NCBI GenBank assembly: GCA_024998625.1
Contig: JACOEL010000008.1
Span: 62,001 to 126,000, forward strand
Source: Nitrospira sp.
Lineage (GTDB): Bacteria; Nitrospirota; Nitrospiria; Nitrospirales; Nitrospiraceae
DNA length: 64,000 bases
Direction of reading: 5' to 3'
The translations under genes were made by a program, and so were the position numbers. Positions 1 to 10,014 of the stretch are shown here, in pieces; the stretch's first letter is position 1, and each line of letters begins with the position of its first letter. A model generated the notes under the pieces. That model did no database searches. It saw only the letters and a list, made by a program, of their open reading frames with translations, and had not been told where the DNA came from.

Positions 1-2
1 GG

Positions 3-1895
3 CTGTCGTTCGCGACTCCAGTCGTTTGGTCCTACGTTCTGATGGGGCTCACGATAGCGGTGATGGGGTCGAGCGGGCGGCATTTTTATGTGCGGGCCTG
101 GTCTGCGCTTCGGCATCGCGCTGCTGATATGAATACGCTGATTGCGGTGGGAACCGGCGCGGCCTTTGTCCATTCCGTCCTGGCCACTGTCATTCCCGAG
201 TTCTTCTTGAATCACGGTGTCAGGCCGCATGTCTATTACGAAGCCGTGGTGATGATTATTGCTCTGATTCAGACGGGGCATACGCTGGAAGTCCGTGCCA
301 AGCGACAGACCTCGGCTGCCCTGAGTCGGTTAGTGGCATTGCAACCCAGGACGGCTCGCGTTGTGCGCGAGACCGTCGAGATTGATGTGCCCGTCGAAGC
401 CGTGCGGAGCGGAGACATTGTTGTGATCCGGCCGGGCGAGCGAATCGCCGTGGACGGCCACATTCTGTCCGGCAAGAGTAGCGTCGATGAATCCATGTTG
501 ACCGGTGAAGCGATGCCGGTAGAGAAGCAGTTGGGGGATCGGGTTATTGGTGGCACGATTAACAAGTCCGGCGCGTTCCGCTATCAGGCGACCACGGTGG
601 GCGCAGACAGCGTGCTGGCCCATATCGTCAAGCTGATGCGGGATGCACAAGGCTCCCGAGCGCCGATCCAAAAACTGGCCGACCAAGTCAGCGCGGTCTT
701 CGTGCCGATCGTGATGTCTCTGGCGCTTGCGACCTTCGTGGCCTGGTATGTCGCGGTGGATCAGGCGTCTGCGATGCAAGCGTTCTCTGCGGCCATAGCT
801 GTGCTGATCATTGCGTGCCCTTGCGCCATGGGACTCGCGGTACCCACGGCAATGATGGTGGCAACGGGAAGAGGGGCAGAGCAGGGCATCTTGATCAAAG
901 GTGGAGAAGCGCTGCAGCGGGCCGCTGGGATTACCACGGTGGTCCTCGACAAGACAGGCACGATCACGGAGGGAAAACCGGCTGTCACCGATGTAATCCG
1001 GGCCAAGGGCAGTAAGTGGTCCGATCGTGAATTTCTTCGTCTCGTGGCCTCCTTGGAGGCCTTGTCGGAACATCCTGTAGCGGAAGCGATCGTATCTGCG
1101 GCCCGAGAGCAGATGCTTCCTTTGGCTGAGGTGGAATCCTTCGAGTCCATGGCCGGGAGAGGGGCCATAGGTGTGGTAGAAGGTGCAGCGATCCTTGTTG
1201 GGAATAAAGGTCTGATGTCCGACTATGCGGTCTCGTTGGAATCGTTCGTTGACCAAGCCGACCGGTTCGCCAGAGCAGGAAAGACGCCGGTATATGTAGC
1301 CGTCAACGGCAAGCTGACTGGACTTGTTGCGGTGGCTGACCCTATCAAGGGAACGTCACACGAGGCAATCAGACAGCTTAAACAAATGGGATTAACTGTT
1401 GTCATGCTGAGCGGCGATCACGAGCGAACAGCGCAGGCTGTGGCGAGCCAGGTCGGCGTCGATCGGATCGTGGCGGGGGTGTTGCCGGAGGGTAAGGTGG
1501 CGGAGATCCGGCGTCTGCGTGAGGCGGGGGAGGTCGTCGCCATGGTGGGAGACGGTATTAACGATGCGCCGGCGCTAGCACAGGCCGACGTGGGAATGGC
1601 CATTGGGACGGGCACAGATATCGCGATCGAGGCGAGTGATGTCACACTCATGCGAGGCGACCTGCGAGGAGTCGCCTCGGCGATCAGACTTGCCAAGAAG
1701 ACGATGCTCGTGATGAAGCAGAATTTGTTCTGGGCGTTTATTTATAACGTGGTTGGTATTCCTATCGCGGCCGGTGCGTTGTATCCGTTCACGGGTCTGA
1801 TGTTAAGTCCTGTACTGGCGAGCGCAACAATGGCCTTCAGCTCCGTCAGCGTCGTCATGAACAGCCTACGGCTACGGAGAGTGCAGATAAACTGA
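3..1895 (+). CDS. copA: Copper-translocating P1B-type ATPase, 5' end outside window
   Basis: The protein exports Cu(I) (or Ag(I)) across the inner membrane using ATP. The reading frame is open from base 3, so the N-terminal metal-binding domain and first membrane helices lie outside the window; 630 codons are visible. Seen in order: the TGE actuator motif ([10 protein letters not shown]), the membrane metal site CPC near bases 816-824, the phosphorylation motif DKTGT near 949, the HP motif ([10 protein letters not shown]) of the nucleotide-binding domain, and the [10 protein letters not shown] hinge. Near the C-terminus a YN pair (FIYNVVGIP) and [13 protein letters not shown] match the copper-class helices, which favours Cu(I)/Ag(I) over Zn/Cd/Pb. 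The cusCBA-type operon follows on the same strand, so the two exporters probably act together, CopA clearing the cytoplasm and CusCBA the periplasm. Confidence 0.95.
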   Translation: MSFATPVVWSYVLMGLTIAVMGSSGRHFYVRAWSALRHRAADMNTLIAVGTGAAFVHSVLATVIPEFFLNHGVRPHVYYEAVVMIIALIQTGHTLEVRAKRQTSAALSRLVALQPRTARVVRETVEIDVPVEAVRSGDIVVIRPGERIAVDGHILSGKSSVDESMLTGEAMPVEKQLGDRVIGGTINKSGAFRYQATTVGADSVLAHIVKLMRDAQGSRAPIQKLADQVSAVFVPIVMSLALATFVAWYVAVDQASAMQAFSAAIAVLIIACPCAMGLAVPTAMMVATGRGAEQGILIKGGEALQRAAGITTVVLDKTGTITEGKPAVTDVIRAKGSKWSDREFLRLVASLEALSEHPVAEAIVSAAREQMLPLAEVESFESMAGRGAIGVVEGAAILVGNKGLMSDYAVSLESFVDQADRFARAGKTPVYVAVNGKLTGLVAVADPIKGTSHEAIRQLKQMGLTVVMLSGDHERTAQAVASQVGVDRIVAGVLPEGKVAEIRRLREAGEVVAMVGDGINDAPALAQADVGMAIGTGTDIAIEASDVTLMRGDLRGVASAIRLAKKTMLVMKQNLFWAFIYNVVGIPIAAGALYPFTGLMLSPVLASATMAFSSVSVVMNSLRLRRVQIN

Positions 1896-1928
1896 TCAGG
1901 TCACGTGGAGTGAGTAAGGCTCCGTCAT

Positions 1929-2059
1929 ATGAAACACCATGATTCGTATTGGCAGGCTTTGTAGATCATCTCCCCATCTGCGTTCGGTTGCTCGGTTTCT
2001 CACGGGAGGGGAATGCGTTCATTCAGACCCTCAAGGAAGAAGAGACAAGCCTCAAGTAG
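1929..2059 (+). pseudogene. Possible frameshifted small ORF between copA and cus genes
   Basis: An ATG at 1929 opens a short peptide (MKHHDSYWQAL) that hits a stop at once. A one-base shift gives a protein-like continuation (FVDHLPICVRLLGFSREG) that ends at a TAG at 2057-2059. The joined peptide would be about 43 residues. I do not recognise a family and the frameshift is only inferred. The rest of 1896-2344 shows no convincing gene, terminator or promoter. Confidence 0.2.
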
Positions 2060-2344
2060 CGAGGCTGAGGAGAAAGAGCCGTGGTGCGATTTACCGCAGA
2101 TGGATGATGTTGTGTTGTCCCTAAATGCCTCAACACGAGTACACGTTGAGATTTCTGAACCGTGTTTGGATATCCGTATAACATGCTGAAACGGCAGGTG
2201 TAGGAAGACGATGTGCCGATAGAAGCTTCTCTGGCACTACCCATGCTCTCTTTTTACATGAGCTCGGGCAGACTTGACGACCCCCTGCGATTATTGGAAA
2301 CTATGCCTGCATTTGAGCAGATCATTAGGAGATTTGTCGCTCGT

Positions 2345-2704
2345 ATGATCCGGCGAGAGCCTACCAAATATATCGCCTTGCTGCTGCTCTTTACCTTCTG
2401 TCAGGTGATTGGGTCGATGTGTGCCTTGGTCGATCTGTCGATGGCAGAAAAGGCTACAGCTTTAGTGGAAGAGCACATGGTTTGTCCCATGGACGGGACG
2501 GTCATGTGTCCGCCGTCGCTCACCTCGTCTCCCGAACGCCAGAGCAAGCAAAGCGTCGTCGTAAGGGATGTGACGCCCGCGACAATGTTGCTTAGTCCTG
2601 GTGACGGACTCACGCGTTTGTCAGCGTCTACGCAGTGCTCTTGGAGCAACGTTTGTTCCATTGTGCCGCTCTCCATAGACTCTTCCCCGGTCCTCCGGAT
2701 CTGA
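2345..2704 (+). CDS. Small secreted or membrane-anchored protein of the copper cluster
   Basis: Unrecognised 119-residue protein. The frame is open from an ATG at 2213, but I place the start at the ATG at 2345 because a basic stretch (MIRREPTK) followed by a hydrophobic segment (YIALLLLFTFCQVIG) then makes a normal signal sequence or anchor. An AGGAG lies 13 bases upstream, which is a long spacing, so the start is uncertain. The mature part has Cys and Met residues grouped in HMVCPMDGTVMCPPS, which could bind a soft metal, then a Ser/Thr/Pro-rich tail. It lies between copA and the cusCBA-type operon on the same strand, so a role in periplasmic copper handling is a guess from context and composition. 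Confidence 0.55.
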   Translation: MIRREPTKYIALLLLFTFCQVIGSMCALVDLSMAEKATALVEEHMVCPMDGTVMCPPSLTSSPERQSKQSVVVRDVTPATMLLSPGDGLTRLSASTQCSWSNVCSIVPLSIDSSPVLRI

Positions 2705-2777
2705 TCCCATACCTCCAGTGCTGCCCGTCGCTGCTCGGATGAGCGAGCGATTCTCCCTCTCTTCTTTTACGCACTGT

Positions 2778-2782
2778 GGAGG
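2778..2782 (+). promoter_or_regulatory. Shine-Dalgarno site fixing the cusC start
   Basis: GGAGG stands seven bases before a GTG at 2790. The frame is open from an ATG at 2718, but only the GTG start gives both a ribosome site and a signal peptide of normal length. Confidence 0.7.
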
Positions 2783-2789
2783 TGCTGCC

Positions 2790-4112
2790 GTGACATCATC
2801 TATCGCCAGAAATCCGATCTGGTCTTTTCCATTTTTCTTCTTTTTCATTGTGCTGTTCTCACCCTGGTCAGTTCGTGCCGAGGAACATCCTGGGAGTGTT
2901 CCGTCCAATAGCAGTTCGCAGGAAGAGGGTCGCATCGACCTTGCGAGTCTGATTGCTGAACTGGAAGGCGTTAATCCGGAAATCAGAGCAGCCCGTCAAC
3001 GTTGGGAAGCGGCCAAGGCTGTGGTGCCTCAAGTCCAGGCGCTTCCCGACCCGAGACTCCAGCTCGGATATCAACGCATGCCGATGAGCGATCCTCTCCA
3101 AGGAGCGATGTATGGATTCGGACAGGAGATTCCCTTCCCCGGTAAGCTGAGTCTTAAAGGCGAGGTCGCTCAACGTGAGGCTGAGCGGATGGAACAGGAA
3201 TTTAATGCCACTCGGCTGAGACTCATTGCAGCCTTGAAGGAGGGGTACTTCAACCTGCATTTCGTGCATAAAAGCATCGAGATTGTCGAACGCAATAAAA
3301 CGCTGTTACTGCAGTTCGAGAAGACTGCCAAAGCGAGGTACAGCGTGGGGCAAGCCGCCCAACAGGATGTCTTCAGAGCCCAACTGGAGATTTCACGAGT
3401 CTTGGATCGGTTGGCAGTGTTAGATCAGCAAAAAGAAAGCCTCCACGCCGCGATCAACCGTCTTGTCAACCGTCCGCCAGCCGGTCCCCTGGGAACACCA
3501 GACGAAATCCACACCACGATTCTGACCATCCCCTTGCATGAGCTCAGTCAGCGCACTGACGCATTCTCGCCCGCGCTTCTAGCGACGGCCAAGGGCATCG
3601 ATCGCTCCGAGCGATCGCTTTCGCTGGCGAAGCGGCAGTATTACCCCGATTTCGATATCACGGCCTTGGGACTTCGGAACGACCGGATTAACGATAACGG
3701 GTATCAGGTCATGCTCGGGGTCAAGATTCCGCTGTTCTACGAGAGCAAGCAGAAACAAGGGGTGCGTGAGGCGATGGCCGGCTTAGAGGGCGCGCGTGAG
3801 GATTTCGCGGCAACCCGCCAAGACCTGTTATTTCAAGTCAAGGATGGATTTGTGCAAGCGCAACGGGCTGAACGCCTGATCACCATCTTACGAGACGCGA
3901 TTATTCCGCAAGCGACCTTGGCGCTCCAGGCGGCTCAAGCTGGCTATGGGGTGGGCAAGGTAGATTTTCTGACATTGCTCAATAGTCTGTTAACTCTTCA
4001 AGATAGCCAGCTTGAACTGCACGGGGAAATGGTGAACCACGAAAAGGCGATTGCACGACTTGAAGCCGTGACAGGCCAACCATTGATCGGCGGACTCTTG
4101 GAAAGGAAGTAG
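2790..4112 (+). CDS. cusC: TolC-family outer membrane channel of heavy-metal efflux system
   Basis: Outer membrane and periplasmic tunnel component of the tripartite metal efflux pump encoded with the next two genes. From the GTG at 2790 the product is 440 residues and begins with a signal peptide (hydrophobic run SFPFFFFFIVLFSPWS, likely cleavage after SVRA). The rest is the long helical repeat typical of TolC/OEP proteins, for example NPEIRAARQRWEAAK and YGVGKVDFLTLLNSLLTLQD. No lipobox is present, so unlike E. coli CusC it is probably not lipid-anchored. An upstream ATG at 2718 would add 24 residues that look like non-coding sequence. The stop lies six bases before the adaptor gene. Confidence 0.88.
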   Translation: MTSSIARNPIWSFPFFFFFIVLFSPWSVRAEEHPGSVPSNSSSQEEGRIDLASLIAELEGVNPEIRAARQRWEAAKAVVPQVQALPDPRLQLGYQRMPMSDPLQGAMYGFGQEIPFPGKLSLKGEVAQREAERMEQEFNATRLRLIAALKEGYFNLHFVHKSIEIVERNKTLLLQFEKTAKARYSVGQAAQQDVFRAQLEISRVLDRLAVLDQQKESLHAAINRLVNRPPAGPLGTPDEIHTTILTIPLHELSQRTDAFSPALLATAKGIDRSERSLSLAKRQYYPDFDITALGLRNDRINDNGYQVMLGVKIPLFYESKQKQGVREAMAGLEGAREDFAATRQDLLFQVKDGFVQAQRAERLITILRDAIIPQATLALQAAQAGYGVGKVDFLTLLNSLLTLQDSQLELHGEMVNHEKAIARLEAVTGQPLIGGLLERK

Positions 4113-4118
4113 GGGATC

Positions 4119-5366
4119 ATGACCCGCCGTAGTCTTATTAGATCTGTCGTGTTCCTGATTCTCATTATGTGCTCGCTCACATTGCTCTGGTGGCGTCCGG
4201 CGTTGCTTCAGCCGGCGGATTCGAAACAGGAGGCCATGCAAAACATGCCGGGGATGGCCCCTCAGCCCAGGGCGAAAGGTGAGAAGCCTGAATCCCACCC
4301 CAGACCTGAGTCCTCGACCGTTACCCCGGAATCCCCGGGCATCGTCACAATCCCGGTCGAGCGTCTCCAAATGATCGGGGTGAAGTACCAAGCAGTTGTG
4401 AGGCGGCCGCTGGAGAAAGTCATCCGGACCGTCGGGCGCGTCGCGGTCGACGAACGAAAACTGGCGAAAGTCACGATCAAGTTTCACGGCTGGATTGAAG
4501 ACCTCTTTGTCAGTGCGCTGGGCGATCATGTGAAGAGAGGGCAACAGCTTTTTACGATCTATAGCCCAGACTTGGTCGCGAGCCAAGAAGAATACCTGCT
4601 GGCATTACAAGGACAGAAACAATTAGGCGCAAGCGAGTTTCCAGAAGTCGCGCGCGGCTCACGCGATCTCCTCGAGGCGACCAAACGCCGTTTTCAGTTG
4701 TGGGATATCACGGAGGACCATCTTCGAGAGCTCGAGCATACCGGCAAAGTGATGAAGGCGCTTCCGATCCATTCACCCATCACGGGGACCGTCATCAGAA
4801 AAGAAGCCTTGGCCGGTGCCCATGTGGCTCCAGGCGAAGAACTCTATACCATTGCGGATCTTTCTCACCTGTGGGTCTTGGCTGATATCTACGAGTATGA
4901 GCTGTCCTTCGTGAAGGTTGGGCAGCATGCGGCTGTGACCCTCTCCTACGATCCAGGGACAGTTCTGCAGGGAAAAGTTGGATTTATCTATCCCACACTT
5001 GATCCCAAAACTCGCACGGCCAAGGTCCGTTTCGAGCTCGACAACCGCGATGAGAAGCTCAAGCCGGATATGTACGCAAACGTGGAATTTCGTGTGGAGC
5101 TTGGGGTGAGGCTCGCTATTCCACAAGAAGCCATCATTGAGTCAGGTCAGAAGCAGGTCGTGTTTCTCCATCTCGGTGAGGGCAAGCTCGAACCGCGTTT
5201 TATCAAGACCGGCTTGAAGACTGGGGAATGGTCTGAGGTGTTGGAGGGGGTGAAAGAAGGGGAGCACATCGTGACGTCGGCCAACTTCCTAATTGATAGC
5301 GAAAGTCGGCTGAAGTCAGTAGTCGAAGGCATGGGTGGCATGCCGGGTATGAAGATGAAGGACTAG
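4119..5366 (+). CDS. cusB: RND periplasmic adaptor (membrane fusion protein), CusB type
   Basis: Periplasmic adaptor joining the inner-membrane RND pump to the outer-membrane channel; 415 residues. An N-terminal helix (SVVFLILIMCSLTLLWW) anchors or exports it. Next comes a Met-containing linker (MQNMPGMAPQ), then the barrel-sandwich and hairpin halves (KVTIKFHGWIEDLFVSALGD; SPITGTVIRKEALAGAHVAP) and a beta-barrel with the DPKTRTAKVRFELDN segment. The C-terminus ends in a Met-rich tail (GMGGMPGMKMKD). Met clusters at both ends suit Cu(I)/Ag(I) capture. It starts six bases after cusC, behind AGGAAG, and ends seven bases before cusA, so the three are one operon. Confidence 0.92.
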   Translation: MTRRSLIRSVVFLILIMCSLTLLWWRPALLQPADSKQEAMQNMPGMAPQPRAKGEKPESHPRPESSTVTPESPGIVTIPVERLQMIGVKYQAVVRRPLEKVIRTVGRVAVDERKLAKVTIKFHGWIEDLFVSALGDHVKRGQQLFTIYSPDLVASQEEYLLALQGQKQLGASEFPEVARGSRDLLEATKRRFQLWDITEDHLRELEHTGKVMKALPIHSPITGTVIRKEALAGAHVAPGEELYTIADLSHLWVLADIYEYELSFVKVGQHAAVTLSYDPGTVLQGKVGFIYPTLDPKTRTAKVRFELDNRDEKLKPDMYANVEFRVELGVRLAIPQEAIIESGQKQVVFLHLGEGKLEPRFIKTGLKTGEWSEVLEGVKEGEHIVTSANFLIDSESRLKSVVEGMGGMPGMKMKD

Positions 5367-5373
5367 GGATTCA

Positions 5374-8300
5374 ATGGTTGAACAGATCATCGACTTTAGC
5401 GCGAGAAATCGCTTCATTGTCTTCTTATTGGTCTTTTCCTTCTCAGCAGTCGGACTCTGGGCTATGCGTCAGACACCTATCGACGCCCTGCCGGATATTT
5501 CCGATACACAGGTGATCGTCTACACCACTTGGCCAGGACGGTCTCCCGATTTGGTCGAGGACCAAATTACCTATCCGATCGTGACGGCCCTTTTGTCCGC
5601 ACCCAACGTCACCGTTGTTCGCGGGTTTTCGGATTTCGGCTATTCCTACGTCTACATTCTTTTCAAAGATGGCACGGATATTTATTGGGCCAGATCGCGC
5701 ATTCTCGAACGGCTGAATCAACTCTCTGGACGCATGCCCGAGGGCGTCATGCCCCAATTGGGTCCCGACGCGACCGGGGTGGGTTGGGTCTTTCAATATG
5801 CGCTAGTTGATGAATCTGGCCAGCATGATCTCGCCGCACTTCGCAGTTTCCAGGATTGGTATCTGCAGTATTGGCTTCGAGCAGTAGAAGGTGTGGCCGA
5901 GGTGGCCAGTGTCGGCGGATTTGTTCGGCAGTACCAGGTCAACCTCGATCCTACGAAGGTCTCAGCCTATCGACTGTCGCTTCCTGCCATTGTCGAAACG
6001 ATTCGCCAAAGTAATAACGACGTTGGGGGCCGTGTCGTCGAGTTTTCTGGAATCGAATATGTAGTCCGTGGACGAGGCTATATCAAGAAAGTCGAAGACA
6101 TTGAGAAGATCGCTGTGGCAGTCAACGAAAACGGTACACCTATCCTCTTGCGCGACGTGGCGACAGTCCGGCTCGGTCCAGACATGCGACGAGGGCTGGC
6201 CGAGCTCAACGGCCAAGGTGAGGTCGCGGGCGGCATCGTTGTCATGCGATTCGGCGAAAATGCATTGACCGTAATCGAACGCGTCAAGGCTAAGCTGAAA
6301 GAGCTAGAACCGTCCTTGCCAAAAGGTGTGAAAGTAGTCAGCACCTACGACCGTAGCGATCTGATTCGTGAGTCCAGCGCGACCGCAAACGAAAGTTTGA
6401 TGGAGGAACTCATCGTTACGGGCATGTTGATCCTGGCGTTCTTACTTCATGTTCGTTCGGCAGTCGTCCCGATCCTGACACTTCCGTTGGCCGTTCTGAT
6501 TTCATTCATTCCTATCTATCTCATGAACATCGGCATGAACATCATGTCCTTGGGCGGGATCATTGTGGCGATTGGCGATATGGTCGATGCTGCGATCGTG
6601 ATGGTGGACAACGCCCACAAACGCCTGGAGGAATGGGAGCGGGATGGGAAGGTCGGGGATCGGCTCCAAGTTCTGATTGATTCCGCCAAAGAAGTTGGAC
6701 CGCCCATTTTTGCGTCTGTGCTCGTCATTGCGATTTCATTCATCCCGGTATTTGCCCTTGAAGCGCAAGAGGGCCGCATGTTTAAGCCGCTGGCCTGGAC
6801 GAACAACCTGGCCATCGTCATGTGTGCTGTGCTGGCTATTACATTGGTCCCAGCCTGCTTACCCACGTTCATTCGAGGCAAGATTTTTCCGGAACTGAAG
6901 CATCCTGTCACTCGCTCACTGCAACGCCTCTATGCGCCGCTCTTGCGCATGGCATTACACTATCGGAAGGCAGTCGTGATGGGCTCCATCGTATTGATGG
7001 CGAGCATTGTGCCGGTTTATCAGCAGATGGGTTCCGAGTTTATGCCGCCTTTATATGAAGGCACGATTCTCTATATGCCAACGACGTTGCCCGGCTTGTC
7101 GGTGACTGAAGCCAGCCGGCTCCTTCAAATCATGGATCAAAAGCTGCGCTCCTTTCCGGAGGTGGAACAGGTGTTTGGCAAAGCTGGACGGGCTGAAACT
7201 TCCACCGACTCCGCACCCTTCAGCATGATGGAAGTGGTGGTCGCACTCAAATCGAAAGATCAATGGCGACCAGGGCTCAGCTACGAGGGATTGGTAGATG
7301 AGATGGGCCGCACGCTTCAGATTCCTGGTGTGACGAACGCGTGGACCATGCCGATTAAAGCGCGGATCGACATGCTGACGACGGGGATTCGGACGCCAGT
7401 CGGAATCAAGGTCTTTGGCCCCGATTTGAAGCAGATCGAACAGATCGGCGAGCATTTGGAGATGGTTCTCAAGGATGTACCAGGCACTCGGAGTGTGTAT
7501 GCCGAGCGTGTGTCTGGCGGATACTTTCTGGACTTCGAGATCAACCGTGATCAGATCGCGCGCTACGGGTTCAAACTGATGGATGTTGGAAAGATCATCG
7601 AGACCGCCATCGGCGGTGAAAATATCGCCACGACCATTGAAGGCCGAGAACGTTATCCGATCAACGTCCGCTATTTTCGTGAATTAAGAGATGATCCTGA
7701 AAAGCTAAAGCGCGTGTTCGTTGATACGCCGACAGGCACGCAAGTGCCGCTCGCACAGCTCGCGACGCTTCGGTTTGTCCATGGCCCCCCTATGATTCGA
7801 GACGAAAATGGGCTGCTTGCTGGGTATGTCTTCCTCGACATGGCCGGGCGAGATGTCGGCGGGTATGTGGAGGATCTCAAAAAGGTTGTGGCCGAAAAAG
7901 TCGAATTACCTGCGGGCTATACGATCGTGTGGTCCGGCCAGTACGAATTCATGGAACGGGTGAAAGAACGGCTGAAGCTGGTCGTCCCGCTGACGCTCAT
8001 CTTCATTTTCGTCACCTTCTATTTCGCTTTTCGATCTGTCGCCCAAACCTGCATGGTGATGGTAGGGGTCCCGCTCTCTCTCGTTGGCGCGATTTGGTAT
8101 CTGTCGGTCCTTGGTTACAACATGAGCATTGCGGTGTGGGTGGGACTTATCACCGTCGTCGGGACGGCAGCGGAGACCAGTGCCGTCATGTTGGCCTATC
8201 TGGATGAGGCCTGCGCGCGACGCAAATCCGTAGGTGGTCTGACAACTCTCCAGGATGTGATCGAGACAGTGCAATCCGGTGCGGTCGAGCGGATTCGACC

Positions 8301-8496
8301 CATGATGATGATTGGCCTTGTGGATGTGATTGGGTTGATCCCTGTGATGTGGGCGACTGGAACCGGCGCCGATGTCATGAAACGCATCGCCGCCCCTCAG
8401 GTTGGCGGGGTTTTCTCTGCCATGCTGCTCACGCTGTTTGTCATTCCGCCAGTCTATGTCATGTGGCGGTGGTGGAGACAACAAAAGGAGATGTAG
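5374..8496 (+). CDS. cusA: Heavy-metal efflux RND transporter, CusA/CzcA family
   Basis: Inner-membrane proton/metal antiporter, the motor of the tripartite pump; 1040 residues, the usual length. The N-terminus (VEQIIDFSARNRFIVFLL) and PDISDTQVIVYTTWPGRSPD are signatures of the HME-RND family. The charged transmembrane-helix-4 motif reads GDMVDAAIVMVDNAHKRLEE, close to CusA, with paired D and a MVDAAIVM core, rather than the VDGAV form of zinc/cobalt/cadmium pumps. The periplasmic domain has several Met residues (AWTMPIKARIDMLTTGI), as needed for a methionine relay. I therefore infer Cu(I)/Ag(I) export. The gene is the last of the operon; no terminator was recognised in the 222 bases after it. 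Confidence 0.93.
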   Translation: MVEQIIDFSARNRFIVFLLVFSFSAVGLWAMRQTPIDALPDISDTQVIVYTTWPGRSPDLVEDQITYPIVTALLSAPNVTVVRGFSDFGYSYVYILFKDGTDIYWARSRILERLNQLSGRMPEGVMPQLGPDATGVGWVFQYALVDESGQHDLAALRSFQDWYLQYWLRAVEGVAEVASVGGFVRQYQVNLDPTKVSAYRLSLPAIVETIRQSNNDVGGRVVEFSGIEYVVRGRGYIKKVEDIEKIAVAVNENGTPILLRDVATVRLGPDMRRGLAELNGQGEVAGGIVVMRFGENALTVIERVKAKLKELEPSLPKGVKVVSTYDRSDLIRESSATANESLMEELIVTGMLILAFLLHVRSAVVPILTLPLAVLISFIPIYLMNIGMNIMSLGGIIVAIGDMVDAAIVMVDNAHKRLEEWERDGKVGDRLQVLIDSAKEVGPPIFASVLVIAISFIPVFALEAQEGRMFKPLAWTNNLAIVMCAVLAITLVPACLPTFIRGKIFPELKHPVTRSLQRLYAPLLRMALHYRKAVVMGSIVLMASIVPVYQQMGSEFMPPLYEGTILYMPTTLPGLSVTEASRLLQIMDQKLRSFPEVEQVFGKAGRAETSTDSAPFSMMEVVVALKSKDQWRPGLSYEGLVDEMGRTLQIPGVTNAWTMPIKARIDMLTTGIRTPVGIKVFGPDLKQIEQIGEHLEMVLKDVPGTRSVYAERVSGGYFLDFEINRDQIARYGFKLMDVGKIIETAIGGENIATTIEGRERYPINVRYFRELRDDPEKLKRVFVDTPTGTQVPLAQLATLRFVHGPPMIRDENGLLAGYVFLDMAGRDVGGYVEDLKKVVAEKVELPAGYTIVWSGQYEFMERVKERLKLVVPLTLIFIFVTFYFAFRSVAQTCMVMVGVPLSLVGAIWYLSVLGYNMSIAVWVGLITVVGTAAETSAVMLAYLDEACARRKSVGGLTTLQDVIETVQSGAVERIRPMMMIGLVDVIGLIPVMWATGTGADVMKRIAAPQVGGVFSAMLLTLFVIPPVYVMWRWWRQQKEM

Positions 8497-8718
8497 GAGA
8501 GCCATGTGTAGGCAAGCAGGCGACACATCGGGATGCGGGACCTCTCTGAATTCGATCTGCTTGATCAGGTATCGTCGGACTTTGTGCTCACTGCTGTGAA
8601 CCCTTGAACCTCTCAAGATGGCTGCCAGATCCGCTGAGAATATTTGATTCCTTCTGGTTGAACCGTCGCTAAAGCTGGTCCTGAGGTAAAGACTTTCTGC
8701 AAAATTCTTCGGCGAGTG

Positions 8719-9042
8719 TTATGTAACATCGATGGCCGTCAGGCCTGCGACTTCAATAGGCGGATGATCCGGAAATTTTGCAATGATCGACAGCCTGCCG
8801 CTCATGGCCTCGATGTAGCTGCGCAGTGTTGAAATCAAAAGGTCGCTGCGCTTTTCGAGGCGGGACACGCCTTCCTGCCCGATGCCGAGGGTTTCGGCAA
8901 TGCGCTCCTGGGTGCGCCTGTGGGCCTTGCGCAATTCGCGCAGGGTCATTTCCCGCGCGATCAGTCCAGCCGCGCGCGCTTCAACCTTTTTCCGGCGCGC
9001 CGCTGACAGCTTCTTCATTTTATCTTTCAGTGTGGTAACCAT
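8719..9042 (-). CDS. XRE-family antitoxin-like DNA-binding protein
   Basis: A 107-residue transcriptional regulator of the type II antitoxin kind. The second half contains a helix-turn-helix (RTQERIAETLGIGQEGVSRL) followed by the conserved tail LISTLRSYIEAMSGRLSIIA, seen in antitoxins paired with RelE/HigB-like or phage-derived toxins. The N-terminus (LKDKMKKLSAARRKKVEARA) is strongly basic and helical. A toxin gene would be expected directly upstream on the minus strand (9043 onward), but no recognisable toxin is there, so this seems to be an orphan. It lies in a gene-poor stretch after the copper genes together with other antitoxin remnants. Confidence 0.8.
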   Translation of the reverse strand: MVTTLKDKMKKLSAARRKKVEARAAGLIAREMTLRELRKAHRRTQERIAETLGIGQEGVSRLEKRSDLLISTLRSYIEAMSGRLSIIAKFPDHPPIEVAGLTAIDVT

Positions 9043-9363
9043 GACGTCAATCCTTTCCTTTTCTCATCGCCGAGATGCCGGTCAAACCTTGCCGTCGGCC
9101 TTGCGGATCAATTCTTTGTAAAACCCGCTTGTCACTTCCGACTGACTTCTCTCCGGCAATGAACAGGACACACGCCCAATCCTCCAGCGCCCGGGATTGA
9201 AATTCCGTTCCGTGATCGACGTTAATGGAGCGGACCGCGCGTGTGCACGATCGAGCATCTGGCCGACGGTGTCTCCCGTCATCCGAAATTCTGACATCAT
9301 CATTTCAACCATTCCCGCTACTGATGTGCATTGCTGGCTGTGATTGAGTCAGTATCGTGATTC
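9043..9363. other. Stretch without a recognised gene upstream of the XRE antitoxin
   Basis: The only longer frame is a 76-codon minus-strand ORF (9082-9312) that ends SGFYKELIRKADGKV, 39 bases before the antitoxin start. It has no ribosome site I trust and no match to a toxin family that I recognise. It may be a decayed toxin or chance. Confidence 0.4.
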
Positions 9364-9609
9364 GTGGCAATATCTCACTGCAGGACACGTAGGAAACTAC
9401 GGTGGTTGTTCTCACGATACGCGTCCAGCGAATGGGTTGCTTGGGTCATTAGAGCTCGAGCTATTCCCTACCGCATGATTGATGAGCGGCCAGTGGTGAT
9501 GCTATCCGACATCACGCGATACAAGTCTGAGATCGATGCGAAGCGGCGCGCCGTGCTTGACGAGCTAGTGGTCGAGGCGCAGGACATGGGATTTTATGAG
9601 TCTCGATGA
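9364..9609 (+). pseudogene. Fragment of an excisionase-like (HTH) antitoxin
   Basis: The last 50 or so residues (from about base 9448) resemble the C-terminus of excisionase-family antitoxins of PIN-type toxin modules: AIPYRMIDERPVVMLSDI fits the wing of the HTH, and YKSEIDAKRRAVLDELVVEA then DMGFYES fits their helical tail. The first 28 codons do not resemble the expected first helices, so the gene looks truncated or recombined at its 5' end. No PIN-domain toxin follows: the frames after 9609 are short and broken. The family assignment rests on the tail pattern only. Confidence 0.4.
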
Positions 9610-10014
9610 GTCAATTCGCCACGCAAAGAGCACATCGGCGTACAGTGGCAGCAAGTTGTTGGTTAGGAATACACGCCATGCTTGATACGGTCTAACAACG
9701 TTAGCAGTTTCTCTTTGCCCACCGGCATGGACAACAGCGACAGAGGCGAAGCCCCAGACAAGGCGAGTCTTGAATCTATTCACACCCTACAAAGCACGAC
9801 TTCTCGCCGCGATGGCTGCGTAAGCTATCAAGCCGGTCGCGTGGGTGGTTGAGATCCACCGGCTGTGTCCTTTCCAGGACATGCTCGCGAAGAGTCGGCG
9901 TAGGGTTCATGTATGGATGTAGGAAGGTCGCCGTTTCCGGGGGGCCGGACAATATGGCGACTTATTCCAATGCGAAAGTAGGCGGTGTTACGCACATCAT
10001 CCGGAGTGCCAGCT
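9610..10014. other. Non-coding stretch between antitoxin remnants
   Basis: I see no supported gene here. The frames are short, lack ribosome sites and show no known motif. The stretch is flanked by a truncated antitoxin and a vapB gene, which fits a decayed accessory segment. Confidence 0.4.

Noticed and set aside
9082-9312. 76-codon minus-strand frame as the toxin of the XRE antitoxin
   Set aside because: No toxin motif, no ribosome site, and the spacing and composition do not support it; kept only as an unassigned frame.
9690-9706. GTCTAAC ... GTTAG, resembling integron attC ends
   Set aside because: The two motifs are directly adjacent, the second does not fit the full consensus, and no integrase or cassette structure is nearby.
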